This document shows, piece after piece, positions 34,444 to 43,955 of a stretch of DNA of 64,000 bases. The translations under genes were made by a program, and so were the position numbers. This DNA comes from Bog-159 sp050008575 (lineage in GTDB: Bacteria > Acidobacteriota > Terriglobia > Bryobacterales > Bryobacteraceae). The notes below the pieces were generated by a model, which saw only the letters and a program-made list of their open reading frames with translations, was not told the origin of the DNA and searched no databases. Numbering within the stretch: position 1 is the stretch's first letter; each line of letters opens with the position of its first letter. Location: the NCBI GenBank assembly GCA_050008575.1, contig JBEKMJ010000028.1, positions 1 through 64,000 on the forward strand, given 5' to 3'.

Positions 34444-36732
34444 GTGGAGCTCTACTACAACCCCGAGCAGATGCCGCCCGCGGAAATCAAGCAGACCTTC
34501 GTGGGCCGCGAGGTAATGCTGAAGGAGTTGCTGGAGCTAGTGCGGCGGCAACCGCAGGGCGCGGGCGTGCAGCACGTGGTCCTGGTTGGCGCGCGCGGCA
34601 TGGGGAAGACCACCATACTGCTGATGCTGCAATACGCGGTGCGGGAACGCGATTTGCACCAAGAGTGGCAGCCGGTGCGGTTTCCCGAGGAATCCTACGC
34701 CATCACGGATCTGGCGGACTTCTGGCTGGCGACGATCAGCCACCTGGCCTACGAAACCCACGACATGGCACTGGCGGCAAGCGGCGCCGCGTTGCGGAAC
34801 GAATATCGGCCCTCCGTCGATCTGGCCGGCGCGGCGCTCGCCACTCTAAAAGACTGGAGCCACCAGAATGGCAAACGCCTCCTGCTGCTGGTGGACAACC
34901 TGGACATGGTGCTGAGCCAGATCAACAACACCAGGGAGAATGCCCGGCTACGCGACGCGCTCATGAACGACGGCACGGTCATGCTGGTGGGCGGCGCGAC
35001 GTCGTTCTTTCACGAGGCGCGCGCCTACGATCAGCCGCTCTACAACTTCTTCAAGATTTGGCATCTGGATGCGCTGGATGGCGGCCAGATCAACCAGTTG
35101 CTGCTGCGCCGCGCGGAAGCGGATAAGCGGACGGATTTCGAGCAGCAGCTTCAGAAGAACGAGGCGCGGATCAAGGTGCTGCATTATTTCACGGGCGGCA
35201 ATCCGCGCCTGGTGTTGATGCTCTACCGGATTATTGCGAGCTCGGATTTGATCGACGTGCGGCGGGGCCTGGAGAAGCTGCTGGACGAAGTGACTCCTTA
35301 CTATAAGGCGAAGATTGAAAGCCTGCCGCCGCAGCAGCGCAAGATTCTGGACCATATTGCGCGGGTTAGCGCGCGCACGGGTTCCGGGCTGACACCGACC
35401 GAAATTGCGGTGGAAACCAGGCTGCCGGTGAATCAGGTGACCTCGCAGTTGAAGCGCTTGTCGGGATTGGGATACGTGCGCACGGCGAACGTGCGGGCCA
35501 GAAGCTCGTGGTATTCGCTGGCGGAGCCGTTGTATGCGATCTGGCACCAGATGCGGTTTGGGCGGGAGAGCCGTGCGCGGATGGCTTGGCTGGTGGAGTT
35601 TTTGAAGGCTTGGTATTCGAGCCGGGAGATGTTCGATGAGGCGGAGAAGTTGGCCGCGCGGTTCGCAGAGTTGGTGAGGGCGGGCGAGAAGGCGCTGGCC
35701 GTCGAGACGCTGGATTACCGGCAGTATCTTACAGACGCGATGGATGGGCCATTTAAGGGAAGTGCGACCGATCGATTAGTCAATGACTGCCTGGATGCGG
35801 GGGACACAGATCGAGCCCGAAGCAAAGTGCGCAGCGATGGCCTAACGCAGTTGTGCCGCGCAACGGTGCAGCGACTCACCGATAATGGACTCATCACCAA
35901 ACGTCGAGCTCAGGCCGAGGGCAATCGGCGCCTGCAATGGGCTGCCGGTCTCGCAGAAAATACTGATCCCGAAGCGCGGTTGAGCTGGCTCAATTCTGGG
36001 GGCCTGCCCCTGCATGAGTACCCTGACCTGTGGTTTCTCCGTGCGTCCGCTATGCACAGACTTGGGCGGGATGAGGAAGCGCTTGAAGATCTAGAGACGC
36101 GCGCTCGTTTGATTCCAGCTCCCCGGGACGCACTGTTGAGGGCCGAGGTTCTGTTCAATCTGCGTCGATTCCGCGAAGTGCTCGGCATTTTCGACCGGCA
36201 TGCGGACGAATTCGCCCCGGACCCGACCGCGCAGGTTCTCCTCGCGTGCACCGCCGCGATGCTCGGGGATCTTGACAGGGCGATTGCGGTCTGCGAAGCC
36301 GCGCTGGCACGAGAGGAGGACACACCTCTGCGGCAACTCCTCGAGACATTGCGAGCATGGCGCCACGAATGTAGCGAGCGGCCTCTGAATTTCTTCATTC
36401 TACTGATCCGTGCCAGCGCTTTCGCAGAGGCCCGCAAGCTCTGGAACGAGAAGATCCGAGGGACGCTCTCGGTTGCCCAAATGGTCGCGGGCTTCGCGGC
36501 TATAATCAATGAGGAAAATCGCCACTTCCTCCGTACGCTGATCCGCGAATCGAACCTCGACGACGAACTCCTCCCCCTAGTCGTCGCGATGGATTACCTC
36601 GAAACCGGCGATCGAAGCCCGCTCGAAAAGCTTTCTGCGGAAATCCGTCCAATCGCCGAAGAAATTGTGGCAGAGCTTCAGAAGAAGCTGCCTGCGCCTC
36701 CTGAACGTTCAATGCACAAAGCACATGCATAA
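34444..36732 (+). CDS. STAND-like P-loop ATPase with winged helix and C-terminal helical repeats
   Basis: 762 aa, GTG start 34444, one base after the preceding stop. It opens with the FVGRE motif typical of STAND ATPases. Walker A is GARGMGKTT (49-57), Walker B LLLLVDNLD (~146-154). A winged helix at ~296-350 (LTPTEIAVETRLPVNQVTSQ) is followed by helical, TPR-like sequence to the end (ALAREEDTPLRQLLETLRAW). From about 35.7 kb codon choice changes, with more CGA, TTA, AAT and ATT than upstream, so the C-terminal third may have a separate origin. It probably uses the helical region to sense a ligand or partner (inference). Confidence 0.8.
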   Translation: MELYYNPEQMPPAEIKQTFVGREVMLKELLELVRRQPQGAGVQHVVLVGARGMGKTTILLMLQYAVRERDLHQEWQPVRFPEESYAITDLADFWLATISHLAYETHDMALAASGAALRNEYRPSVDLAGAALATLKDWSHQNGKRLLLLVDNLDMVLSQINNTRENARLRDALMNDGTVMLVGGATSFFHEARAYDQPLYNFFKIWHLDALDGGQINQLLLRRAEADKRTDFEQQLQKNEARIKVLHYFTGGNPRLVLMLYRIIASSDLIDVRRGLEKLLDEVTPYYKAKIESLPPQQRKILDHIARVSARTGSGLTPTEIAVETRLPVNQVTSQLKRLSGLGYVRTANVRARSSWYSLAEPLYAIWHQMRFGRESRARMAWLVEFLKAWYSSREMFDEAEKLAARFAELVRAGEKALAVETLDYRQYLTDAMDGPFKGSATDRLVNDCLDAGDTDRARSKVRSDGLTQLCRATVQRLTDNGLITKRRAQAEGNRRLQWAAGLAENTDPEARLSWLNSGGLPLHEYPDLWFLRASAMHRLGRDEEALEDLETRARLIPAPRDALLRAEVLFNLRRFREVLGIFDRHADEFAPDPTAQVLLACTAAMLGDLDRAIAVCEAALAREEDTPLRQLLETLRAWRHECSERPLNFFILLIRASAFAEARKLWNEKIRGTLSVAQMVAGFAAIINEENRHFLRTLIRESNLDDELLPLVVAMDYLETGDRSPLEKLSAEIRPIAEEIVAELQKKLPAPPERSMHKAHA

Positions 36733-36840
36733 AATGTACGACCGATCCTATTAACTCCCAACAGCCTATCGCTAACCCATTGACCCGTGGTATCTTTCCA
36801 ACACCGGCGCATCGGCGCGCGCCGTGCACTATACCAGGTC

Positions 36841-39800
36841 ATGGCACACGGCGGATTCAAAGACGTACTCAAAAACGGCGGCTTCCTGGCCTTCCTCTGC
36901 ACCCAGTTCCTGGGCGCGTTCAACGATAACGCCTACCGCATCATCGTCTCCCTACGCGCCGTCCACATCGTCGCGCATTCCGATCAGAGCGGCAAGTACC
37001 TCGCGCTCGCCGGCGCCATCTTCGTGCTGCCATCGCTGCTGTTCACCGGGTACGCCGGCCAACTCGCCGACGCCATCAGCAAGCGCAAGGTCCTGATCGC
37101 GGTCAAGATCTTCGAAATCGCCGTGATGGCCCTGGGCATCGTCGTATTCTTCTCGCAGAGCATCACCCTGATGTTCGTGGTGCTGTTCCTGATGGCGGTG
37201 CATTACACCGTCTTCAGCCCGGCCAAGTATTCGATCGTGCCGGAACTGGTCTCCGACCGCGACCTCTCGCGCGCCAATGCGCTGCTCGAGATGACCACGC
37301 TGGTGGCCATCGTGCTGGGCACGTCCATCGGGCCGTTCCTATTCTCCGCGTGGAGGGCGGCGGAATGGAAAATCGGCGTGGTGCTGACCACGGTCGCGGT
37401 GATCGGCTGCCTGACCAGCTTCCGCATCACGCGCGTGCCGGCTGCGGCCGCACGCGAACCGTGGCGGCTCAATCCGCTCGCCGAAATCACGGCCGGCACG
37501 AAGCACCTGCTGCGCGACCGTCCCCTGTGGCTGGCCGTGATGGCCATTTCCTACTTCTGGTTTGTGGGGCTGCTGTTCTCGATGGATCTGGTGCTATTCG
37601 GCAACGAAACGCTGCACGCGAGCGACCGCCTGGTGGGCCTGCTGATGACGTGCCTGTCGCTGGGCATCGGCGCGGGCAGCATGCTGGCGGGCCGCCTCTC
37701 GGGCGATAAAGTCGAGATCGGACTGGTGCCGCTGGGCTCCATCTTTATGGGCGTGTTTAGCCTGGGGCTGTACGCCGCACGCGGTTCCTACGCCGGTTCG
37801 GTGGCGATGCTGTCGATGCTGGGCATCGCGGCGGGAGTGTTCTTCGTGCCGCTTAATGCATACCTGCAGCAACGCAGCGAGAGCCAGGAGAAGGGCCGCA
37901 TCATCGCCACCAATAACATCTACAACACGCTGGGCATGCTGCTGGCCACGGCCGTTTTCTATTTGTGCAACGACGGCCTGCACATCAGCCCGCCGCACAT
38001 CATTCTGATCTTCGGTTTCGTGAGCCTGGCGATCACGGTCTACATAGTGACGGTGGTGGACGATTTCATGATCCGCTTCCTGCTGTGGTTCGTCACCCAC
38101 ACCGTTTTCCGCATACGCATCGTGGGACAAGAAAACGTCCCGTTCCGCGGTCCGGCGCTACTGGTGTCGAATCACATGTCCCACGTGGATGGTTTTTTGG
38201 TGGGCGCGTGCGTACAGCGTTTCATCCGCTTCATGGTTTGGAAGCCTTACTACGAATTGAAGGCGCTCAATTGGTTTTTCCGCAAGACCAAAGCGATTCC
38301 GGTGGGCGGCGGCCGCGATGCGGTGCGCGCGATTCAGGCCGCGCGCGAGGAACTGGCCGCGGGCCACGTGGTGTGCATCTTCGCGGAAGGGGCCATCAGC
38401 CGCACGGGGAATATCCTGCCTTTCAAGCGCGGCATGGAGAAGATTGTGGAAGGCAGTCGCGTGCCTATCATCCCCGTGCATCTCGACCGGCTGTGGGGCA
38501 GCATCTTCAGCTTCGAGCGCGGCCGTTTCTTCTGGAAGTGGCCCAAGCGCATTCCGTATCCTGTGACGGTTTCGTTTGGCAATCCGATGCCGGCGAATTC
38601 CTCCGCGCATGAAGTGCGGCAGGCGATCCAGGAACTGGCTGCGGAAGCCACGGCGCTTCGCCAGACCGCCAACGATACGCTGCCGCGCCGCTTGATCCGT
38701 AGCGCACGCCGCAACTGGAGCCACTTCGCCATGGCCGATTCCACCGGCCGCGAGTTGACCTACGGGCGCATGCTCACCGGCGGCGTGCTGGTGGCGCGGT
38801 GGGCGCGCACGCGCCGCGACGAAGAAACGATTGGAGTGCTGTTGCCACCCAGCGTGGCGGGCGCGCTGGTGAACGTGGGGATTACGCTGGCAGGCCGCGT
38901 TCCGGTGAATCTCAATTTCACGGCGGGTCCGGAGGCGATGGCCGCGGCGCGCGAACGATGCGCCATTTGCACGGTGGTCACTTCGCGCGTATTCCTGGCC
39001 AAGGCGAAGATCGAAGCGCAAGCCGGCATGGTTTTCGTGGAGGACATCCTGGCGCGCGCCGGCAAGATGGCGCAACTGCGGGCGCTGCTGACCGCGCGTT
39101 TCGCGCCGGCACGTTTGCTCACCGGCGCGGCGCGGCCCGAATCGCTCGCGACTGTCATCTTCTCCAGCGGCAGCACCGGCATCCCGAAAGGCGTGATGCT
39201 CTCGCACTACAACGTGCTGGCGAATATCGACGCCATGGCGCAGATCTTCCGGATCGGCGAGCGCGACCGCGTCGTGGGCGTGCTGCCCTTCTTTCATTCC
39301 TTCGGATACACGGTGACCATCTGGTTCCCGCTCGTCGCGGGATGCGGCGTGGTCTACCATCCGAATCCCACGGATGCCAAGGCGGTCGGCGAATTGATCG
39401 CGAAGTACCACGCCACGTTCCTGCTTTCGACGCCGACGTTTTGCGCAACCTACACGCGCAAGTGTTCCCAGGAAGAATTCGCCAGCCTGCGATTCGTCCT
39501 GGTGGGAGCGGAGAAGCTGCGCGAACCCATCGCCGCGGCGTTTCGCGAGAAGTTCGGCGTGGAATTGCTCGAAGGATACGGCTGCACCGAGATGGCGCCC
39601 GTGGTGGCGGTAAACGCCCCCAACTTCCAGGCGGGCAAGGACACCCAGATCGGCAACAAGCGGGGCACGGTGGGGCATCCCATGCCGGGCGTGGCCGTGC
39701 ACGTTGTGGACCCGGCGACATTCGCGCCGCTCGGGCCGAATCAGGCCGGCCTGTTGCTGGTGAAGGGGTCGAACCGCATGCTGGGCTACCTGGCCGAGCC

Positions 39801-40254
39801 GGAGCGCACCGCCGAGGCCCTGCACGATGGCTGGTACGTCACGGGCGATATCGCAGCCATCGACGACGAAGGTTTCATCCGCATCACAGACCGGCTCTCG
39901 CGCTTCAGCAAAATCGCGGGTGAGATGGTGCCGCATCTGCGGATTGAAGACGCCATCGCCGGCGTGTTGGGAGCCGCGCCCTGTGCGGTGACAGCGGTGG
40001 CAGACGACCGGCGCGGCGAGCGGCTGGCCGCTCTGTATGTGAACTCGATGGAGCCGGCGGAATTGTGGCGGAAGCTCACGGAGACGGATCTACCGCGCTT
40101 GTGGATTCCGAAGCGGGAGAATTTGTATCGGGTGGAAGCGCTTCCGCAGCTCGGCACGGGAAAGCTGGATCTGCGCGCATTGAGACAGCGCGCAGAGGAG
40201 TTGGTGGCGGCGGACGGGAGGCCAGCGTGGATATCTTCCTCATCCTCTGTTTGA
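36841..40254 (+). CDS. Three-part lysophospholipid repair protein: MFS transporter, PlsC acyltransferase, acyl-ACP synthetase
   Basis: 1137 aa from ATG 36841 (GTG 36787 in frame upstream). Residues ~5-420 form an MFS transporter of the LplT type (FLGAFNDNAYRIIVSLRAVH). Residues ~430-620 are a PlsC domain with the catalytic NHMSHVD (H-x4-D) motif and FAEGAISRTG. Residues ~640-1137 are an AMP-binding synthetase with P-loop FSSGSTGIPKGVMLSH and YGCTEMAPVV. This corresponds to LplT-Aas, which flips lysophospholipid inward and re-acylates it using an acyl-ACP made on site, here in one chain. The stop lies 28 bases inside the next gene. Confidence 0.92.
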   Translation: MAHGGFKDVLKNGGFLAFLCTQFLGAFNDNAYRIIVSLRAVHIVAHSDQSGKYLALAGAIFVLPSLLFTGYAGQLADAISKRKVLIAVKIFEIAVMALGIVVFFSQSITLMFVVLFLMAVHYTVFSPAKYSIVPELVSDRDLSRANALLEMTTLVAIVLGTSIGPFLFSAWRAAEWKIGVVLTTVAVIGCLTSFRITRVPAAAAREPWRLNPLAEITAGTKHLLRDRPLWLAVMAISYFWFVGLLFSMDLVLFGNETLHASDRLVGLLMTCLSLGIGAGSMLAGRLSGDKVEIGLVPLGSIFMGVFSLGLYAARGSYAGSVAMLSMLGIAAGVFFVPLNAYLQQRSESQEKGRIIATNNIYNTLGMLLATAVFYLCNDGLHISPPHIILIFGFVSLAITVYIVTVVDDFMIRFLLWFVTHTVFRIRIVGQENVPFRGPALLVSNHMSHVDGFLVGACVQRFIRFMVWKPYYELKALNWFFRKTKAIPVGGGRDAVRAIQAAREELAAGHVVCIFAEGAISRTGNILPFKRGMEKIVEGSRVPIIPVHLDRLWGSIFSFERGRFFWKWPKRIPYPVTVSFGNPMPANSSAHEVRQAIQELAAEATALRQTANDTLPRRLIRSARRNWSHFAMADSTGRELTYGRMLTGGVLVARWARTRRDEETIGVLLPPSVAGALVNVGITLAGRVPVNLNFTAGPEAMAAARERCAICTVVTSRVFLAKAKIEAQAGMVFVEDILARAGKMAQLRALLTARFAPARLLTGAARPESLATVIFSSGSTGIPKGVMLSHYNVLANIDAMAQIFRIGERDRVVGVLPFFHSFGYTVTIWFPLVAGCGVVYHPNPTDAKAVGELIAKYHATFLLSTPTFCATYTRKCSQEEFASLRFVLVGAEKLREPIAAAFREKFGVELLEGYGCTEMAPVVAVNAPNFQAGKDTQIGNKRGTVGHPMPGVAVHVVDPATFAPLGPNQAGLLLVKGSNRMLGYLAEPERTAEALHDGWYVTGDIAAIDDEGFIRITDRLSRFSKIAGEMVPHLRIEDAIAGVLGAAPCAVTAVADDRRGERLAALYVNSMEPAELWRKLTETDLPRLWIPKRENLYRVEALPQLGTGKLDLRALRQRAEELVAADGRPAWISSSSSV

Positions 40255-42842
40255 TCGTAGTGTTGGTGATCCGCTGGGTGGTCTTGCGGAGCCGCTTGGC
40301 ACGCATGGAGTCGCAGATCGCGGCGCTAACCGCGCGCGTTTATGAGCAGGAGAGCCGGGCGGTCGCGCCACCTGCGCCGGCGGCGGCGCCGGTTGCGCCC
40401 GCGCCTCCGCCGGAGCTGCAGCCTGTGCGGATGGCGGCACCCACGATTGAGCCGCCGCGTGTGGAACCGCCGCGTGTCGAACCGCCGCATGTGCAGCCTG
40501 CTCCCGCCGCACCACCCACGACAGGGCATGGCCCTGTCCCACGGGAATGGGAAACCATACTCGGCGGAAGCTTGCTCAACAAGATCGGCGTATTCGTCCT
40601 GGTGGTCGGACTGGCGCTGCTGCTGCGCTATTCATTCACGCAATTCGGACCGCTGGGACGCGTGATCATCTGTCTGGTGGCGAGCCTGACTCTGCTGGCG
40701 GCGGGCGCGACCTTCGAATCGAAAGAACGCTACCGCATCTTCGCCCGCGGATTGCTGGGCGGCGGCTGGGCCGGACTTTACGTGACGGTCTACGCCATGC
40801 ACGCAGTGGAAGCGGCCCGCGTCATCGACAGCCCCGTCATGGGCGCCATCCTGCTGCTGGCGGTGGCCACGGGAATGATCGCACACTCGCTGCGCTACCG
40901 CTCCCAAACGGTCACCGGGCTGGCGTACTTCGTGGCATTTGGCACGCTAGCCATCACCGACATGACGTCGTTGCCCTTTCTGGCGCTGGTCCCACTGGCG
41001 GCTTCGTTGCTGTACGTGACGCACCGCTTCGCGTGGACGCGCATGGCAATGCTGGGCTTGATCGCCACCTATGCCGTGGTCGTCATGCGCGGCGACACAG
41101 GCGCGCCGTTGTGGCGGGCGGAGGCCATTTTCGCCGCGTATTGGCTGCTGTTTGAAATCTTCGATGTGTTGCATCCGGAGGCGTGGTTGCTGCCGCTCAA
41201 CGCCGTCGGGTTCCTGGGCCTATCGGTGTTGAAGTGGCAAACCGCCGCGCCGGACCGGCTCTGGATTCTGCTGGCGGCAACGGCAGGCGCATACGTAGTG
41301 AGCGCCGTGGCGCGCATTCGCTCCGGCAAATGGCACGGCGCAGCCACGCTGACCGCGGCGCTGGCGGCGGCGGCTATCTTCCAAAAGCTCGACCACCAGT
41401 GGATCGCCACAGGGCTGGTAGTGGAAGCGGAGATCTTCTACCTGGCCGGGATCCGGCTGCGCGCGCCGTATCTGCGCTGGCTGGGCACATCGCTGTTCGG
41501 CGTGGAAGTGTTGCGGCTATTGGCCATCCGCATGTGGACGTTGCCGCTCGACCAGTGGGCGCCGGTAGCGTCGCTCGACGCCGTGGTCTTCTATGTGAAT
41601 TGCGCATTGTGCGCGGCGGACCAGTTCTACGGCTTCGCGGGGGCCGCGATGGCGGCGCTGGTGATCGGAAAGAGAACGCAGGAGCCATACCGCAGTGTGG
41701 CGTGGCAAGCCGCGGCGGCCGGCGCATTTGCCTTCGGCTGGTGGCGGCGATTGTTCGATTTCCGCTTGCAGGGATACCTGCTGCTGGCGGTAGGGTTGGC
41801 CGGGACTGCTTTGGAGACGCGGGAATTGCCGCTGGCTGTCGCGGCGGGGGTCTGCTACGCGGCCGTCCTGTGCGCGCTATGGTCGGGAACCGGTCGCTTT
41901 GCGGAAGACGAACGCACGTTGGTGCGGCTGGGCGGCGCGGGCCTGGCAGTGGCGGCGCTGATGGCGCTGGTGTGGCGGCTGGCGCCGGGCGAGTATCTGG
42001 GCGTTGCCTGGATGGCGCTGGCGGTTTTGATCCTGGAACTGGGTTTGCGCCGCCTGCCGGACGACCTCCGCCGGATGGCCTACGCGGCTGCGGTAGTGGG
42101 CGCGTGCCGTGTCTGGGTATTCAGCGCGGTTGGCCTGCATAATTCCGGCCCGTGGGATCTTCGTCTGATGCCTTTGTGGGCTGCGCTATTGGCCTACGCC
42201 ATCGCCCTGCGTGCGCGCCGCGAGGAAGGCGGCGTGGTACTGATCGGAGCTTCGTCTATCGGGCTGGTATTCGGCTTTGTGGCCTTGTGGGCGTTGCTGC
42301 CCGCGGAGACGGTCGCCGCGGCATGGGCTGCGGTGGCATTGGCGCTGCTGCTGGCCGCGCGGCAGCGCGACGCGTTCGTCTGGCAGAGCGGCGCCGCCGC
42401 GGCGCTGGCGTATGTTTTTACGATGTTCAATCTGCCGGATACGGCCGCGGCCGTGTGGCCGGCCACTGCCGCGATTGCCTGCTTCTGCGCCGCGCAGATC
42501 GTGTCGCCGCGCGACGGACGCCAGCGGCTGTACTTCTCGCTGCTGGCTACGACCCTGACCACGCTGCTGCTGTATTACAGGATCTCGGGCAGCATGTTGA
42601 CGATGGCCTACGGCATCCAGGGCGTCATCCTACTGACGTCGGGCTTTCCGCTGCGCGACCGCGTGCTCCGTATCTCCGGCCTGGCGCTGCTGTTGGGCTG
42701 CATCCTGAAGCTGTTCGTGTGGGACCTGCGCCACTTGGAGACCTTGCCGCGCATCTGCTCGTTCATCGTACTGGGAGTTATCCTGCTGGGCGTCTCGTGG
42801 ATCTACACGCGCTTCCGCGAGCGCGTCGCCAAGTTTCTGTGA
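40227..42842 (+). CDS. DUF2339 multi-spanning membrane protein
   Basis: About 871 aa. GTG 40227 is preceded by GGGAGG and gives the N-terminal helix VDIFLILCLIVVLVIRWVVL; it overlaps the previous gene by 28 bases. A short coiled coil (SRLARMESQIAALTARVYEQ) and a Pro/Ala-rich linker (~45-105) follow, then more than twenty hydrophobic helices beginning WETILGGSLLNKIGVFVLVV, a DUF2339 hallmark. The function of the family is unknown. Part of the linker, TTGHGPVPRE, is encoded by a hairpin element. Confidence 0.85.
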   Translation: MDIFLILCLIVVLVIRWVVLRSRLARMESQIAALTARVYEQESRAVAPPAPAAAPVAPAPPPELQPVRMAAPTIEPPRVEPPRVEPPHVQPAPAAPPTTGHGPVPREWETILGGSLLNKIGVFVLVVGLALLLRYSFTQFGPLGRVIICLVASLTLLAAGATFESKERYRIFARGLLGGGWAGLYVTVYAMHAVEAARVIDSPVMGAILLLAVATGMIAHSLRYRSQTVTGLAYFVAFGTLAITDMTSLPFLALVPLAASLLYVTHRFAWTRMAMLGLIATYAVVVMRGDTGAPLWRAEAIFAAYWLLFEIFDVLHPEAWLLPLNAVGFLGLSVLKWQTAAPDRLWILLAATAGAYVVSAVARIRSGKWHGAATLTAALAAAAIFQKLDHQWIATGLVVEAEIFYLAGIRLRAPYLRWLGTSLFGVEVLRLLAIRMWTLPLDQWAPVASLDAVVFYVNCALCAADQFYGFAGAAMAALVIGKRTQEPYRSVAWQAAAAGAFAFGWWRRLFDFRLQGYLLLAVGLAGTALETRELPLAVAAGVCYAAVLCALWSGTGRFAEDERTLVRLGGAGLAVAALMALVWRLAPGEYLGVAWMALAVLILELGLRRLPDDLRRMAYAAAVVGACRVWVFSAVGLHNSGPWDLRLMPLWAALLAYAIALRARREEGGVVLIGASSIGLVFGFVALWALLPAETVAAAWAAVALALLLAARQRDAFVWQSGAAAALAYVFTMFNLPDTAAAVWPATAAIACFCAAQIVSPRDGRQRLYFSLLATTLTTLLLYYRISGSMLTMAYGIQGVILLTSGFPLRDRVLRISGLALLLGCILKLFVWDLRHLETLPRICSFIVLGVILLGVSWIYTRFRERVAKFL
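40514..40542. repeat. Intergenic-type hairpin inside the DUF2339 coding sequence
   Basis: ACAGGGCATGGCCCTGT (40521-40537) is flanked by CCCACG on the left and CCCACGG on the right. It resembles the intergenic hairpin GGCAGCGCATGGCGCTGCC with CCCACGG at 26966-26990. Here it lies in frame within the disordered linker. Confidence 0.6.
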
Positions 42843-42854
42843 CGAACTTTCGTG

Positions 42855-42917
42855 GTGGGGCGGCGCCATGCGCCGCTGCAGGGCTCAAGCCCCGCGCGGG
42901 CTCAAGCCCGCCCCCCA
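42855..42917. repeat. Hairpin mosaic between convergent genes
   Basis: GTGGGGCGGCGCCATGCGCC, then GGGGCTTGAG-type arms GGGCTCAAGCCC and GCGGGCTCAAGCCCGC. It separates the convergent DUF2339 and membrane-fusion-protein genes by only 85 bases and could serve as a shared transcription stop. Confidence 0.75.
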
Positions 42918-42926
42918 GGCCCCAAT

Positions 42927-43955
42927 TTAGGGCCAGAATTGGACCGTGACGCGCAACCCTAACGGCAGTTCCTGTGCGGGGGGCTGCAGGTCGACGAGCC
43001 ACTCGAGTACGTCGCGGTCGCTTTTTTCCGCGGGGTCGCCGGTGAGCGTTCGGCGGCGGCCCATGACCGGAGCCTGCCGGCCGATGCGGCCCGCGAAGGT
43101 TTTGCCCGGCCATGCGTCGCTGATGACAGACACCCGGACGGCGGCCTTCGCTTTGGCGATGTCCTGCTCGTCCACTTCCGCGCGCACGCGCAGCCGCGAC
43201 AGATCGGCCACGGTCAGGATGGCTTTGGGATAAGCCGCGCTAAGGAATTCGCCGGTCGTGGCGTACGTTCGCAACACGGTGCCGTCGATGGGAGAGACAA
43301 CGGCGCACTTGTCCAGACGGGCCTTCGCCGCGCCGATGCGATCCTGGGCGGCTTTGATCTCGGCGTCGGCTTTAGCGAGATCTTCGGCGAGAGGCTCGGC
43401 GGCGGCCGAGTGGCGTTGCTCGACGGCGGTTCTCAGATCGGCTTCGGCCACGCGCCACTCGCGTTCGGCCCGGTCGAGATCGCTCTTCGAAATATCGTCG
43501 TTGACGGCCAGCTTCCGCATGCGTTCATACCAGGCGCGGCGTTCGCGCAGGGCGGCTTCGGCTGCCTGCACGCGCGCGTCCGCCGCCGCGCGATCTTCGG
43601 GACGGCCGCCCGCCACCATACGGGCGCGCGTGCGCACAGCGACATCCCGCTCGGACTCGTACTGGGTCACCTCCGCGGCCACATCGGAGCAATCGATGCG
43701 CGCCAGGATCTGGCCGGCATGCACGCGATCGTTTTGCCGGACTGGAAGGCTGACCAATACGCCGTTGGCCGCGGCGCCCAGGTCCAACGGATCGGCGCGC
43801 GCTTCGACCCGGCCGGGGCATGCCAGCAAGGGGGCCTCCGCGGATGAGTTGGTGGTGGCCGCCTGTAGTCCCGCTACGGAGCCGCCGGTGTGGCAGCCGG
43901 CCAGGGACAACATACAGACCGCCACCAGGATTGCCAGACTGAATCGACGTTTCAT
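42927..43955 (-). CDS. Membrane fusion protein of an ABC exporter (HlyD/DevB-like lipoprotein)
   Basis: 342 aa. The lipobox LSLAGC anchors it in a membrane. A split biotinyl-lipoyl domain (VLVSLPVRQNDRVHAGQILA; VVSPIDGTVLRTYATTGEFL) flanks a long alpha-helical hairpin (~100-200), and a beta-barrel domain follows. This is the periplasmic adaptor of a DevBCA- or MacAB-type exporter. It is the last gene of a minus-strand operon and overlaps the ATPase gene by 4 bases (ATGA). Confidence 0.88.
   Translation of the reverse strand: MKRRFSLAILVAVCMLSLAGCHTGGSVAGLQAATTNSSAEAPLLACPGRVEARADPLDLGAAANGVLVSLPVRQNDRVHAGQILARIDCSDVAAEVTQYESERDVAVRTRARMVAGGRPEDRAAADARVQAAEAALRERRAWYERMRKLAVNDDISKSDLDRAEREWRVAEADLRTAVEQRHSAAAEPLAEDLAKADAEIKAAQDRIGAAKARLDKCAVVSPIDGTVLRTYATTGEFLSAAYPKAILTVADLSRLRVRAEVDEQDIAKAKAAVRVSVISDAWPGKTFAGRIGRQAPVMGRRRTLTGDPAEKSDRDVLEWLVDLQPPAQELPLGLRVTVQFWP

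Noticed and set aside
38158..39936. 592-codon open frame on the minus strand
   Set aside because: It is antisense to the MFS/PlsC/acyl-ACP synthetase gene, has no recognisable domain, and is His/Arg-rich as expected for a shadow of GC-rich codons.
40065..40226. Upstream extension of the DUF2339 gene inside the preceding CDS
   Set aside because: GGGAGG and the first transmembrane helix favour GTG 40227, giving a modest 28-base overlap.
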